A DNA stretch of 64,000 bases. Origin: JALYNX01 sp963724825 (lineage in GTDB: Bacteria; Actinomycetota; Acidimicrobiia; Spongiisociales; ZC4RG35). The translations under genes were made by a program, and so were the position numbers. Each line of letters begins with the position of its first letter. The stretch's first letter is position 1. The notes under the pieces are model-generated. The model searched no databases and was not told the DNA's origin. It saw only the letters and a program-made list of their open reading frames with translations. Of this stretch, positions 28,869 through 38,269 are shown piece by piece. The DNA lies in contig CAVRWT010000017.1 in assembly GCA_963724825.1 (NCBI GenBank), positions 62,001-126,000 of the forward strand. Direction: 5' to 3'.

Positions 28869-29976
28869 ATGGATGCCCACCCCCTGGTTGACGAGTCCGA
28901 GCGGATCGGCCGCTCCCTGCTCGACGTCGCCGAGACCGGTGTTGCGGGCCGGGTGAACCGGGATCTGGTGAAGGCGCTTGCCGACCACGGCCTCTTCGAC
29001 CAACTCTTCGCCTCCGAGGGGGTCACCGCCACCGACCTCTGCGCCATCCGCCAGGGCTTGGCCCGGGTCTCCACCGAGGCCGAGACCACATTTGCGGTCC
29101 AGGGCCTGGGATCGATACCGATTCACCTGACTGGCACGACCGCCGTTCAGGAGAAGTGGATCCCCCGGGTGCGGAGCGGGGAGGCAGTGGCCGCGTTCGC
29201 CCTTACCGAGCCTGGAGCCGGCTCGGATGCGGCGGCCCTGTCCACGAAGGCCGAGCCCGACGGTGACGGGTACAGGATCACCGGCGAGAAGGCATACATC
29301 TCAAACGCACCCGATGCTGACGTCTACACCGTCTTCGCAAGGACCAGCGAGGGCGCCGGCTCCCGCGGAATCACCGCCTTCGTCGTCGCCGGGGACAGTC
29401 CCGGCTTGACCGGGGAGACGATTCCGATGATTTCTCCCCATCCTCTGGGGAAGCTGACGTTCGATGGGGTGGAGGTGCCTTCGACACAGCGTCCTCGGCG
29501 AGGTCGACCACGGGTTCCGGGTGGCGATGCAGACTCTGGATCTGTTCCGGCCCAGCGTCGGGGCCTTCGCTCTGGGGATGGCCGAGGCCGCCCTCAGCAT
29601 CGCAGTCGACCATGCCACCACCAGGACTGCCTTTGGGACACCCATCGGGGAATTCCAGGGTGTGTCCCACCAGTTGGCGGATGTGAGGCTTGCGATCGAG
29701 GCGGCTGCCCACCTTGTCTACTCGGCAGCGGAAGCCCATGACTCGGGCGACCGCGACGCCCTCACCGGGAAGGCTGCGATGGCCAAGCTCTTTGCCACCG
29801 AGACCGCCCAGCGAGCCGTAGACGTTGCGATCCAGGTGCTGGGGGCGAGAGGACTGGAGGCGGGCTCCACACTTGCCCATCTCTACACCGAGGTCCGGGC
29901 GCCCCGTATTTACGAAGGGACCTCTGAGATCCAGCGCAACATCATCGCCAGAGAGCTGTTCGCGGGGAGGATCTAG
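28869..29976 (+). CDS. Acyl-CoA dehydrogenase, one frameshift
   Basis: FAD-dependent alpha,beta-dehydrogenation of acyl-CoA. ATG 28869 is chosen, with GTG 28863 as an in-frame alternative. The N-terminal half has FALTEPGAGSDAAAL (the FAD/substrate strand) and ITGEKAYISNAPDADVYTVFA. The frame shifts near 29480, after which TRTAFGTPIGEFQGV, the QVLGARGLEAGS loop and RIYEGTSEIQRNIIA, with the catalytic Glu, follow in order. About 370 residues. The stop shares CTAG with the convergent CoA-binding protein. Electron acceptor would be ETF; no etf genes are here. Confidence 0.87.
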
Positions 29977-30380
29977 CCTCCGAGAGCGGCCGCGTACCCG
30001 GCCCGCACCATGATGCAGGCCCGGGTCAGCCAGACGAACGGGCCGCTGGAAAGTCTCTTCTCCAACTCGGGTGACTCGGCCCCGGGCTGGATCCAGATGT
30101 TCTGAATCCCCGCCTTCTCGCACTCGTCGAGCACGAGCAGGCCCCGCGCCGCCGGAATCACGAAATCGGCGATGGTTGGCTTTTCGGGCAGGTCGAGGAC
30201 CGAATGCCAGCAAGGATCGCCATCGACGGTCTCACGGTAGGGGTTGACGGCGAACACCTTGTAGCCCTTGCGCTTGAGATCCCGATAGATGATCCCGCCG
30301 TACTTGCCGGGGCGATCGGTCGCGCCGATCACTGCGACTGAGGCACCGGGTTGGGCCAGGAGTGGTGTGAGATCCGTCAT
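29973..30380 (-). CDS. CoA-binding domain protein (YccU-like)
   Basis: A 135-residue single Rossmann-like CoA-binding domain. ATG 30380 is preferred over an in-frame ATG at 30392. It reads SVAVIGATDRPGKYGGIIYR, GYKVFAVNPYRETVDG, IADFVIPAARGLLVLDECEKAG and IWIQPGAESPEL, the standard pattern. Members bind CoA but their role is not established. It sits between acyl-CoA dehydrogenase and divergent hutH. Confidence 0.85.
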   Translation of the reverse strand: MTDLTPLLAQPGASVAVIGATDRPGKYGGIIYRDLKRKGYKVFAVNPYRETVDGDPCWHSVLDLPEKPTIADFVIPAARGLLVLDECEKAGIQNIWIQPGAESPELEKRLSSGPFVWLTRACIMVRAGYAAALGG

Positions 30381-30439
30381 TTCCTCAGACAACGGTATCG
30401 GAAGTTATGGCCTTCCCTGGAATCCAATATGTACCGTGA

Positions 30440-31976
30440 GTGAGCGTGAGCACCATCGTCATCGACGGCAACCCCCTGACCCGGGCTGATGTGATCTCCG
30501 TCGCCCGCGACGGGGTCACAGTGGTCACGAGCCCACACCTGGCCGACCGCATGAGGCCCGCCAGGGACGTCGTCGAGTCTGCAGTCGACTCGAGCGAGGT
30601 CGTCTACGGGATCACCACCGGATTCGGGGCTCTGGCATCCACCCATATCGGGCGGGACCAGACCGAGGCCCTTCAATACAACCTCGTCCGCTCCCACGCC
30701 GCAGGAGTCGGGGACCCCCTTCCCGACGTCGTGGTCCGAGCGATGCTCCTGCTCCGGGCACGGACTCTGTCCCAGGGCCATTCCGGGGTCCGACCCGAGA
30801 TCGTCGAGCGGCTCATCGAGATGCTCAACCGGGGGATCCTGCCTCTCGTCCCCTCCCAGGGCTCGGTGGGCGCCTCCGGAGACCTGGCACCCTTCGCCCA
30901 CCTCGCGCTCCCGCTGATCGGTGAGGGCGAGGTCCGCTGGAACGGTGAGACCCTCACCGGAGCGCAGGCCCTGGCGAGGGCCGGCCTCGAACCACTTCGC
31001 CTTCAGACCAAGGAAGGCCTGTCACTGCTCAACGGGACCGAGGGAATGGCCGCAATGGGGATCCTCGCCCATGATCAAGCCAACACCCTCCTGCTGGCAG
31101 CGGACGTAGCCTGCGCCCTCACTGTCGAGGCGGTGATGGGCAGTTCACGGCCGTTCCGACCCGAGGTCCATGCGCTGCGGCCCCATCCCGGGCAGGGGCA
31201 GTCGGCGCCGTCGGATCGCCGCCCTCCTCGAAGGCAGCGGGATCGGGGCCAGCCACGCCGACGACTTCCACCACGCGGTCCAGGACGCCTACTCGTTGCG
31301 CTGTGCCCCTCAGGTACACGGCGCCGTGGCCGACACCCTCGACCACATGGCGGGAGTCCTCGACATCGAGATCGGCTCGGTGGTCGACAACCCGATCGTC
31401 TTCCCTGAAACGGCCGAGGTGATCTCAGCGGGCAACTTCCACGGCCAACCCCTCGCCTTCGTACTCGACTTCTGTGCGATTGCGGTCACCGAGCTGGGTT
31501 CGATCTCCGAGCGGCGGACGGACCGCATGCTGGACCCGACCCGCTCGGCAGGTCTTCCCGCCTTCCTGTCGCCGGATCCCGGTGTCAACTCCGGCTACAT
31601 GATCAGCCAATACACCCAGGCTGCGTTGGTCGCCGAGAACCGGGTTCTCTCCCATCCCGCCTCGGTCGAGTCGATTCCCACCTCCGGAATGCAGGAAGAT
31701 CACGTTTCGATGGGTTGGGGCGCGGGGCGGAAGCTGTTCCCGGTCCTCGACAACACCCGCAGGGTCCTAGCGGTTGAGATGCTCTGCGCCGCCCAGGCCC
31801 TGGAATACCGACGGCCGCTGCGCCCCGCCCCGGGCACCTCGGCGGTAGCCGCCCTGATCAGAGAGCACGTCCCCCCACTCACCGAAGACAGATCGTTGGC
31901 CGGTGAGATCGAGACTGTTGCGGAATTGATCAGATCGGGAGAGATCGAGGCGGTGGTCTCCGCGCACACCGGATGA
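30440..31976 (+). CDS. hutH: Histidine ammonia-lyase, frameshifted
   Basis: HutH deaminates histidine to urocanate. GTG 30440 opens the protein. It has YGITTGFGALAS, the MIO-forming Ala-Ser-Gly at about residues 145-147 in GSVGASGDLAP, and ALARAGLEPLRLQTKEGLSLLNGT. Two closely spaced single-base losses near 31190-31215, one in a G run, break the frame where HPGQGAVGAVRIAALL is expected. The second frame continues with SHADDFHHAVQDAYSLRCAPQVHG, SAGNFHGQPLAF, and QEDHVSMGW to 31976. The total of about 512 is normal. It is coupled to hutI by an ATGA overlap. Confidence 0.92.
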
Positions 31977-33175
31977 CTGACCTGCTGATCACGGGGATCG
32001 GGCGGCTGATCACCAACGACGGCCCGCCGGTCCTCGGAGCGGCCGTCGCCATCGATGGCGGCCGGGTTTCCTTCGCCGGGCCCGAGGCTGATGCCCCGCT
32101 GCAGGGCTCGAGCCGCCGAATCGAATGCGAGGGTCGGGCCGTGATCCCGGGATTTGTCGACGCTCACACCCACCTGGTGTTTGCCGGCGACCGCTCCGAC
32201 GAGTTCGTGGCTCGCCTCGCCGGAGCCCCCTACACCGGTGGTGGGATCCTCTCGACGGTGGAAGCGACGAGAGCGGCATCGGAGGAGGATCTCGTCCGCC
32301 AATCCACCGCCCGGGCCCGCAGAATGATCTCCGCCGGCACCACCACCCTCGAGATCAAGACCGGATACGGGCTGGACCTCGCAACTGAGCAGAGACTGCT
32401 CCGGGTGGCCCATCGCCTCGCCGAGGAGTTGCCGGTGACCATCAAGACCACCTTCCTCGGCGCTCACACTTTCCCCGAGGAGTTCCGAAATGATGCCGAC
32501 CGATACGTCGACTTGATCGTCGACGAGATGTTGCCGACCGTCGCCTCCGAAGCCGACTTCTGCGATGTCTTCGTCGAAGAGGGCGCCTTCAGCCTCGATC
32601 AGGGCAGACGCATCCTCGAAGCGGCGATCGGCCTCGGCCTGCCCGCTCGTGTTCACGCCGAGCAGTTGAGCCATAGCGGCGGTGCGCTCCTGGCCGCCGA
32701 GTTGGGAGCCATGTCGGCCGATCATCTCGATTGGGCGACGGTCGACGACGCCGACGCTCTCGCCGCGGCCGGAGTCTGCGGTGTCCTCACCCCGGGGGCC
32801 TCCTATTCGCTCCGGCACCCACAGGCGCCGGGAAGGATGCTGCTGGACCGAGGGGTGACCATCGCCCTCGCCACCGATTGCAACCCGGGAACCTCCTACA
32901 TCGAGTCGATGGGCCTGGTGATCTCACTGGCCTGCGTGTTGATGGAGCTGACCGTCGAACAGGCTGTCTACGCCGCGACGCGGGGCGGTGCGATCGCGTT
33001 GGGCCTCGACGATCACGGGCACCTCAGACAAGGGGCCGCCGGGGACCTGGTGATCCTGGACGCACCCACCGAAGCCCATCTCGCCTATCGACCTGCGACC
33101 AACCTGGTGTGGAAGACCATCAGAGGAGGTAGCTTCCAGCCCCACCTTTCGAGCAAGGAGCAAGCAAGTGCATGA
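31973..33175 (+). CDS. hutI: Imidazolonepropionase
   Basis: HutI hydrolyses imidazolone propionate to N-formimino-glutamate, the third step of histidine breakdown. The 400-residue amidohydrolase is intact. It has the metal-binding VDAHTHLVFAGDRSDEF, GTTTLEIKTGYGLD, VHAEQLSHSGGA and the Asp of ATDCNPGTSYIESM. It overlaps hutH. Urocanase (hutU) and the last hut step are not in the window, so the pathway is completed elsewhere. Confidence 0.95.
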   Translation: MTDLLITGIGRLITNDGPPVLGAAVAIDGGRVSFAGPEADAPLQGSSRRIECEGRAVIPGFVDAHTHLVFAGDRSDEFVARLAGAPYTGGGILSTVEATRAASEEDLVRQSTARARRMISAGTTTLEIKTGYGLDLATEQRLLRVAHRLAEELPVTIKTTFLGAHTFPEEFRNDADRYVDLIVDEMLPTVASEADFCDVFVEEGAFSLDQGRRILEAAIGLGLPARVHAEQLSHSGGALLAAELGAMSADHLDWATVDDADALAAAGVCGVLTPGASYSLRHPQAPGRMLLDRGVTIALATDCNPGTSYIESMGLVISLACVLMELTVEQAVYAATRGGAIALGLDDHGHLRQGAAGDLVILDAPTEAHLAYRPATNLVWKTIRGGSFQPHLSSKEQASA

Positions 33176-33611
33176 CGGCCTCCTCTTCCTCCACATCCTC
33201 GGTGCCGCCGCTTGGATCGGTGGTGGCATCTATGGGTATTTCAGCTATCCATCCTTGGTGCGACTGGGCCCGCCGACCGCAGAAGGGCTGCTCAAGGGCA
33301 TGGAGAAGTGGGGGGCCATCTACTTTGGATCCGCCTCCGGGCTGGTAGTCCTGTCCGGGATCGGCCTGGTGCTGACATCCGACGCTTACGACTGGAGCGA
33401 CACCTTCGTCCTGATCGGTCTCGGGGCCTTCATCGCCAGCGGGGTCATCCAGTCAACCATCGGGAAGAGGGCAAACGAGAGGGTGATGGAGGCCGCCACA
33501 ACGGGAGCGGGGATCCCGGAGGCGATCAAGGCGGCGCAGCAGACCGGGCTTTGGGACTTCGTTGTTCTGTTCGTCACGTTGTGGGCAATGATCAGCAAGC
33601 TGGGAGCCTGA
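33168..33611 (+). CDS. Four-helix integral membrane protein
   Basis: A 147-residue protein starting at GTG 33168 and overlapping the hutI end by eight bases. It has four hydrophobic helices and the opening HDGLLFLHILGAAAWIGGGIYGY, with His and Trp in helix 1. This pattern is shared by DUF2269/CopD-like small membrane proteins that may bind heme or copper. I cannot assign a function. It is translated with hutI and followed ten bases later by a methyltransferase gene. Confidence 0.65.
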   Translation: MHDGLLFLHILGAAAWIGGGIYGYFSYPSLVRLGPPTAEGLLKGMEKWGAIYFGSASGLVVLSGIGLVLTSDAYDWSDTFVLIGLGAFIASGVIQSTIGKRANERVMEAATTGAGIPEAIKAAQQTGLWDFVVLFVTLWAMISKLGA

Positions 33612-33621
33612 AAGGCAAGAA

Positions 33622-34671
33622 ATGGATCGGAACAAGATCGAGTCGTTCCTCGATCGGTTTCTGGAGCTCGCCTCTGGCGCAACCACCATCGGCCTCCTGG
33701 CGGTGGCGGATCGCAGTGGGCTCCTGGAGTATCTCGGCACCGGACAGGGCGGCACGTCTGTGGAGATAGCGGTGGCCGCCGGGCTCGAGGAGAGATACGT
33801 CCAGGAGATCCTGTCCGGTCTCGCCGCAGCAGGGGTTGTGGATTACGACCCGGAATCGGAGCGTTTCGATCTTCCCCCGGAGCACGCCTTGTTCCTCTCC
33901 GACGAGGAAAGCCCCTATTTCATGGGTGGCTGGTTCGACATGATCCCGGCGGTGATGGGCCAGGTCGATGGGATCGCCAATGCCACGGTTCACGGCGGTG
34001 GCGTCAGCTTCGAGCAGTTCGGCCCGGGCTTGATACGGGGAATTGGCCGTGGGAACAGCCCGTCGCAGAAGATCTTCCTCACCAATCGCTGGTTGCCCGC
34101 GGTACCCGGGCTGGCACCGCGCTTGGAGTCCGGGATCCGGATTGCCGATGTCGGTTGCGGCTCGGGAAGTGCTGTGATCCTGATGGCTCAAGCCTTTCCC
34201 AACTCGGAGGTCGTCGGCTTCGACATCTCAGCCGACTCGGTTGGTGTGGCGACAGATAGGGCGCGCACCATCCCCAATGCCTCTTTTCAAGTGGCAGGAG
34301 CAGAAGCCATCCCGACCGAGCCCGGCTTCGACTTCATCACCACCTTCGACGTGATCCACGATCTCGCCGAACCGATGGCCGGGTTGCGAAGGATCCGGGA
34401 GTCGTTGACCGACGATGGCCTGTATCTGATGATGGAGCCCCACGCCAGCTCAAACCTGGAAGAGAACCTGAACCCGCGCGGAGCACTCCTCTACGGGATT
34501 TCGACCATGCACTGCATGACCCAATCCCTGGCCAAGGGTGGCGACGGGTTGGGTGCAGCCTGGGGCCATCAGAAGGCGGAGCGTTATGCCGCCGAGGCGG
34601 GGTTCAGTCGCTTCCAGACCCTGGAGGAGATCAGCAACCGATTCTCGGCTTTCTACCTGTTGTCGGCATAG
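33622..34671 (+). CDS. SAM-dependent methyltransferase with N-terminal winged-helix region
   Basis: An intact 349-residue class I methyltransferase. Residues 1-90 form a helical, winged-helix-like dimerisation region (SVEIAVAAGLEERYVQEILSG) as in O-methyltransferase and rhodopsin-like S25 groups. The SAM site is IADVGCGSGSAVILMAQAF near residue 172, followed by VVGFDISADSVGVA, FDFITTFDVIHDLAEP and LYLMMEPHASS. Substrate unknown. Related proteins are often annotated as transcriptional-regulator-like methyltransferases. It follows the small membrane protein by ten bases. Confidence 0.82.
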   Translation: MDRNKIESFLDRFLELASGATTIGLLAVADRSGLLEYLGTGQGGTSVEIAVAAGLEERYVQEILSGLAAAGVVDYDPESERFDLPPEHALFLSDEESPYFMGGWFDMIPAVMGQVDGIANATVHGGGVSFEQFGPGLIRGIGRGNSPSQKIFLTNRWLPAVPGLAPRLESGIRIADVGCGSGSAVILMAQAFPNSEVVGFDISADSVGVATDRARTIPNASFQVAGAEAIPTEPGFDFITTFDVIHDLAEPMAGLRRIRESLTDDGLYLMMEPHASSNLEENLNPRGALLYGISTMHCMTQSLAKGGDGLGAAWGHQKAERYAAEAGFSRFQTLEEISNRFSAFYLLSA

Positions 34672-34675
34672 TCGA

Positions 34676-36529
34676 CTACCAGGCGCCACCGCCTCCACCA
34701 CCGCCGCCGCCACCTCCGCCGCCGGAGAAGCCGCCGCCCCCGCCGCTGGACGATGGTGGGGTGAAAGCTCCGGCGAGGGACGACTGAATGCCGGCGAATG
34801 CGTTCTCGCTGTGGCCCCCCGAGTAGCCGTAAGTGCCGAACCAGTAGATCGACGACGTGGTCTCCAATTCGGGGGGTGCGTGAAGGCGGGCCTGCTGGAG
34901 AACCTCAGCGGCCACGCCAAACACGATGGCATACACCAGGTAGCGGTCCCATAGCTCGAGCGAGATCGGCGGCGCCTCCTCGAGTCTCGAGAAGTCGGAC
35001 AGGTACCGGCGGAACGCCTCCCAACGAGCCGACTCCAGGGCGCCCTCCTTGGATCGCCGGTTCCTGACCCGCCGAAAGCTGAGGAGGACGAACAACATGA
35101 TCGTCCCCACCAGGAGCCCGATGGAGATCAAAGCTGCGATCACATCTCCGCCGGGGACGTTCGACAACAACTTGGGAAGCAGGAAGAACGACGCGATCAC
35201 GGCAACTGCCATGATCAGGCGCACCGCCCAGGACACTCCGTAGCCTCGATCATCGAGCAGACCGCTCCTCCGCACCGCACCCAGGGACTGGTCCCGGAAG
35301 TTTTCGTAGCTCTTGGCGTTGGCAGCGGCGTCGTCCCGAATCGCATCCCGGAATTCGTGCAGAGGTCGCGGCCCCAATTCGAGTACCCGTCTGACGACAC
35401 CCATCAGAGACTGCTCGAAGTTGCGAAGCTCGACTTCCTTCTCCGGGATCGAGAGAGTCAGGTCGGTAATGGTCTCGGTCTTGAGACCGCCCCACGTCGA
35501 CCGTTCCACCTGGGAGGGACTGGCCGCGATGACCCCCCTCCTGATGAGATCGAACATGGTCGCGGTGAATTCCTTCTCGGTGACACTGCCCTGGGTGATC
35601 AGGGCCCCGACTTCGGCGGGGGTGAGATCGGACGGCGGTTCCTGCTCGTAGTCGCGGTCGTAGTCGACGCGGGGCTCCTTGCCGTACCTCAGATAGACAA
35701 ACCCACCGGCGCCAACCGCGGTGAGCAGGGCAAACACCGTCCCCCAGATCAGACCGGTTCTCCCCGCCCGGGCCGCCTGCTCGGCGTCATCGGCGAAGGA
35801 TTCCTCCTCGGCGAGGATGCTCGGAAGGCCGTCCCCGGAGACAACGGTCGCCCCGTTGGTGGCGGATAGAAGGTCGGTGGGGAAGACCACCCGAATCTCG
35901 ACCCATTGCTCGGCCGGGATGTTCCTCGCCTCCAACGAGGGAGAGACCCCGTCGTCACCCAAGGAGGTAGCCCCGTCCACGTCGAAGGGATGGCCCCAGA
36001 CTTTGACATCGCCCTCGGCCGGTTGGCCGGGAAGCTCGACCCTGGCGTGAAGCTGATCGAGGCCGACCGACCACTGGTCACCCCAAACCTTGTAGTTGAC
36101 GTCGACCACGTCGTCGTAGGCCGTAGCGAGCCCGGTGATCACGTAGGAGAGCTTGAAGATCCGTGTCTCGTCCTGCGAGTCGTGATGCCAGACGATTCGC
36201 ACCAATCCGTTGAACTCGGCAACCCCGTAGGTGCCCGGCGGTGAGCTGCAGCCGAGCTCGGTGCATCCTCCCGGGGTGTAGACGGTGGACTCATCGCGGA
36301 CCGAGACCGAAGTCACTCTTTCGCCCGGTCCCAGCGGGATGTCGCGATACGCCCCCGTGAAGTCCCCCGAGAAATCGAAGCTGAGGATTTCGGTGATGGA
36401 AAGCGAGCCGTCGTCGTTGACGACCACGGTGACATCGGCGTTGGAGAGCCAGAAGGACTTGGCGAATGCTGCGGTCGCCGGGCCGACCACCAGCAGAACT
36501 ATCAGAGCGAGCCGGGAAAAGCGGCTCAA
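34676..36529 (-). CDS. DUF2207 domain membrane protein with Gly-rich tail
   Basis: About 617 residues from TTG 36529, chosen because it lies one base after the lemA stop and directly precedes the signal-like helix RLALIVLLVVGPATAAFA; longer in-frame starts would overlap lemA. The exported N-terminal DUF2207 domain (residues 28-260; DGSLSITEILSFDFSGDF, YRDIPLGPGERV) is followed by a membrane helix, a cytoplasmic region (LTPAEVGALITQGSVTEKEF), two more helices and a tail ending in runs of Gly from about residue 585. This YciQ-like layout is typical. It pairs with LemA, as in many bacteria; the role is unknown, probably envelope-related. Confidence 0.83.
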   Translation of the reverse strand: MSRFSRLALIVLLVVGPATAAFAKSFWLSNADVTVVVNDDGSLSITEILSFDFSGDFTGAYRDIPLGPGERVTSVSVRDESTVYTPGGCTELGCSSPPGTYGVAEFNGLVRIVWHHDSQDETRIFKLSYVITGLATAYDDVVDVNYKVWGDQWSVGLDQLHARVELPGQPAEGDVKVWGHPFDVDGATSLGDDGVSPSLEARNIPAEQWVEIRVVFPTDLLSATNGATVVSGDGLPSILAEEESFADDAEQAARAGRTGLIWGTVFALLTAVGAGGFVYLRYGKEPRVDYDRDYEQEPPSDLTPAEVGALITQGSVTEKEFTATMFDLIRRGVIAASPSQVERSTWGGLKTETITDLTLSIPEKEVELRNFEQSLMGVVRRVLELGPRPLHEFRDAIRDDAAANAKSYENFRDQSLGAVRRSGLLDDRGYGVSWAVRLIMAVAVIASFFLLPKLLSNVPGGDVIAALISIGLLVGTIMLFVLLSFRRVRNRRSKEGALESARWEAFRRYLSDFSRLEEAPPISLELWDRYLVYAIVFGVAAEVLQQARLHAPPELETTSSIYWFGTYGYSGGHSENAFAGIQSSLAGAFTPPSSSGGGGGFSGGGGGGGGGGGGGAW

Positions 36530-36530
36530 C

Positions 36531-37073
36531 TCAGAAGTCGACGGTCGGCGCTTGCTCCGCTTCAGGGCCGGCCTCGAAGAACTCCCTGACTTTGAAGCCA
36601 AAGGCGCCCGCTACCAGGTTGGTTGGCACCTGCTGGACCGTGTTGTTGTAGCTGAGGACGGTGTCGTTGTAGATCTGGCGAGAGACCGCGATCTTGTTCT
36701 CGGTTTCGGCCAACTCCGCTTGGAGTTGCTGGAAGTTCTCGGAAGCCCGTAACTCTGGATAGGCCTCAGCCACCGCGAACAACTGGCGCAGGGCCTGAGT
36801 CAGGAACCCTTCGGCCTGCGCCGCTTCAGCGGGCCCGGCGGCCGAAGCTGCCGCGTTACGGGCTTGAGTGACCCGCTCGAAAGTCTGCTGCTCGTGAGCG
36901 GCGTAGCCCTTGACCGTCTCCACCAGATTGGGGATGAGGTCGTACCGCCGCTTCAGCTGAACCTGCACCTGGCCCCAGGCGTTGTCCACCCGATTCCGCC
37001 CCTGGACGAGACGGTTGTAGATCATCACGCCGAAAAGAAGAAGGGCGACGACTATGCCGATGATCCACCACAT
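36531..37073 (-). CDS. LemA family protein
   Basis: A 180-residue protein from ATG 37073: the frame is open further upstream but the LemA fold begins at MWWIIGIVVALLLFGVMI. One N-terminal membrane helix is followed by the long helical LemA domain: YNRLVQGRNRVDNAWGQVQV, LKRRYDLIPNLVETVKGYA, ELAETENKIAVSRQIYNDTV and a C-terminal FGFKVREFFEAGPEAEQAP. Intact and of normal length. Directly upstream of the DUF2207 gene, with which it is almost certainly co-translated. Confidence 0.9.
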   Translation of the reverse strand: MWWIIGIVVALLLFGVMIYNRLVQGRNRVDNAWGQVQVQLKRRYDLIPNLVETVKGYAAHEQQTFERVTQARNAAASAAGPAEAAQAEGFLTQALRQLFAVAEAYPELRASENFQQLQAELAETENKIAVSRQIYNDTVLSYNNTVQQVPTNLVAGAFGFKVREFFEAGPEAEQAPTVDF

Positions 37074-37142
37074 GGTGCGGAGTGTAGAGCAACGCCGGCC
37101 AGGCAACCGGACGCACCACCTGCAGCCCTTTAGGCTGCCGCT

Positions 37143-37526
37143 ATGACTTCGGTCGAGAAGTTCGCAGCGGTCATCACCTGCATGGATGGGCGGATTCAGA
37201 CCCGCACCATCGATCAGCTGATGACGAGGTTCGGAGCGCGTCACATCGACAACATCACCACTACAGGCGCGGTCCAACATCTCGCTGGAACGGTCACCCC
37301 CACCGGAGAGGGCCTGCTCGAGAGTCTGACAGTCTCGGTCAAGGCCCACGGCACCACTCAGGTGGCGATCGTGGCCCATGGTGGATGCGCTGGGAATCCG
37401 GTTCCGGACGCCGAGCAAAAGGCCCAGCTGCGTGACGCGGTGATCACAGTTAGCGGCCGGTTCCCCGATCTCGAGGTGATTGCCCTGTTTCTCGAGCCGA
37501 AATTGGGCTTCGAGAAGATCGGCTAG
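37143..37526 (+). CDS. Short beta-carbonic-anhydrase-like protein
   Basis: A 127-residue protein with the beta-carbonic anhydrase zinc ligands and dyad: ITCMDGRI (Cys, Asp, Arg) near residue 13 and VAHGGCAGN (His and Cys) near residue 80. At 127 residues it lacks the extended N- and C-terminal helices of normal 190-220 residue enzymes, and the region between motifs is reduced. It may be a minimal carbonic anhydrase-like fold with another activity. It is divergent from lemA (69-base gap) and 30 bases upstream of the DUF169 gene. Confidence 0.75.
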   Translation: MTSVEKFAAVITCMDGRIQTRTIDQLMTRFGARHIDNITTTGAVQHLAGTVTPTGEGLLESLTVSVKAHGTTQVAIVAHGGCAGNPVPDAEQKAQLRDAVITVSGRFPDLEVIALFLEPKLGFEKIG

Positions 37527-37556
37527 GTTCTGATCTCCAATCTTGAAAGGACCGCT

Positions 37557-38267
37557 TTGAGTTTCGCCGCCTCTTCCGACGCCCTGACCACTCTGCTCGG
37601 GCTCGAGCACTCGCCAGTTGCCATCACCTTCCACGACGAAGTCCCCAACAACGGGGTGCCCCGATTCGCCGAGCCGATGTCAGAGCCGACCGAGGACGGG
37701 CGGTCGGGCAGGGCGGCTGCCCCATGCGTCTTCTGGATGCACGGGCACGACTACACCTTCGACACCGTCGCCGAGGATCATGGCAACTGCTCGGTCGGCC
37801 GCTTCACCCATGGCTTCGCCGAGGCCGCCGACATCCTCGACAAGAACGACGTTGCTGCACTGCTCGACGTCGGGTGGGTGACCATGGAGGCATTCGCCGG
37901 CGTGGCGACGCTCTCCCGCCGACCCAAAGGGGTCCGTTACGGGCCGCTGGCCGAGGCGAAATCGACCCCCGATGTTGTCATGCTGCGGGTCTCCCCTCGT
38001 CAGATGATGGAGATCAATGACGCCGTCGAAGTGGAATGGTCGGGCAAGCCCCAGTGCCAGATCCTGCCCCGGGCAGCCGACACCGGGGTCATCGCCGCCT
38101 CCATGGGATGTGCGTTGTCCCGGGCGAGGACCGGGATGGGCGACGACGAGCTCACGGTTGCGGTGCCCGGCAGCCGGGTGGAGGAACTGGTCGACGCATT
38201 GCGGGACGTGTGTCGGGCGGACGAGATGGTGGCTGTCTACGCCGAGGCCGACCTGGCTCGCTTCTGA
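37557..38267 (+). CDS. DUF169 domain protein
   Basis: A 236-residue protein starting at TTG 37557, with GAAAGGA just upstream. The features EHSPVAITFHDE, APCVFWMHGH, DHGNCSVGRFTHG, GPLAEAKSTPDVVMLRVSP and TGVIAASMGCALSRARTGM match DUF169 proteins, which carry several conserved Cys residues. The family's function is not settled. It is close to the carbonic-anhydrase-like gene and may share its message. No membrane helix or signal. Confidence 0.8.
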   Translation: MSFAASSDALTTLLGLEHSPVAITFHDEVPNNGVPRFAEPMSEPTEDGRSGRAAAPCVFWMHGHDYTFDTVAEDHGNCSVGRFTHGFAEAADILDKNDVAALLDVGWVTMEAFAGVATLSRRPKGVRYGPLAEAKSTPDVVMLRVSPRQMMEINDAVEVEWSGKPQCQILPRAADTGVIAASMGCALSRARTGMGDDELTVAVPGSRVEELVDALRDVCRADEMVAVYAEADLARF

Positions 38268-38269
38268 TC

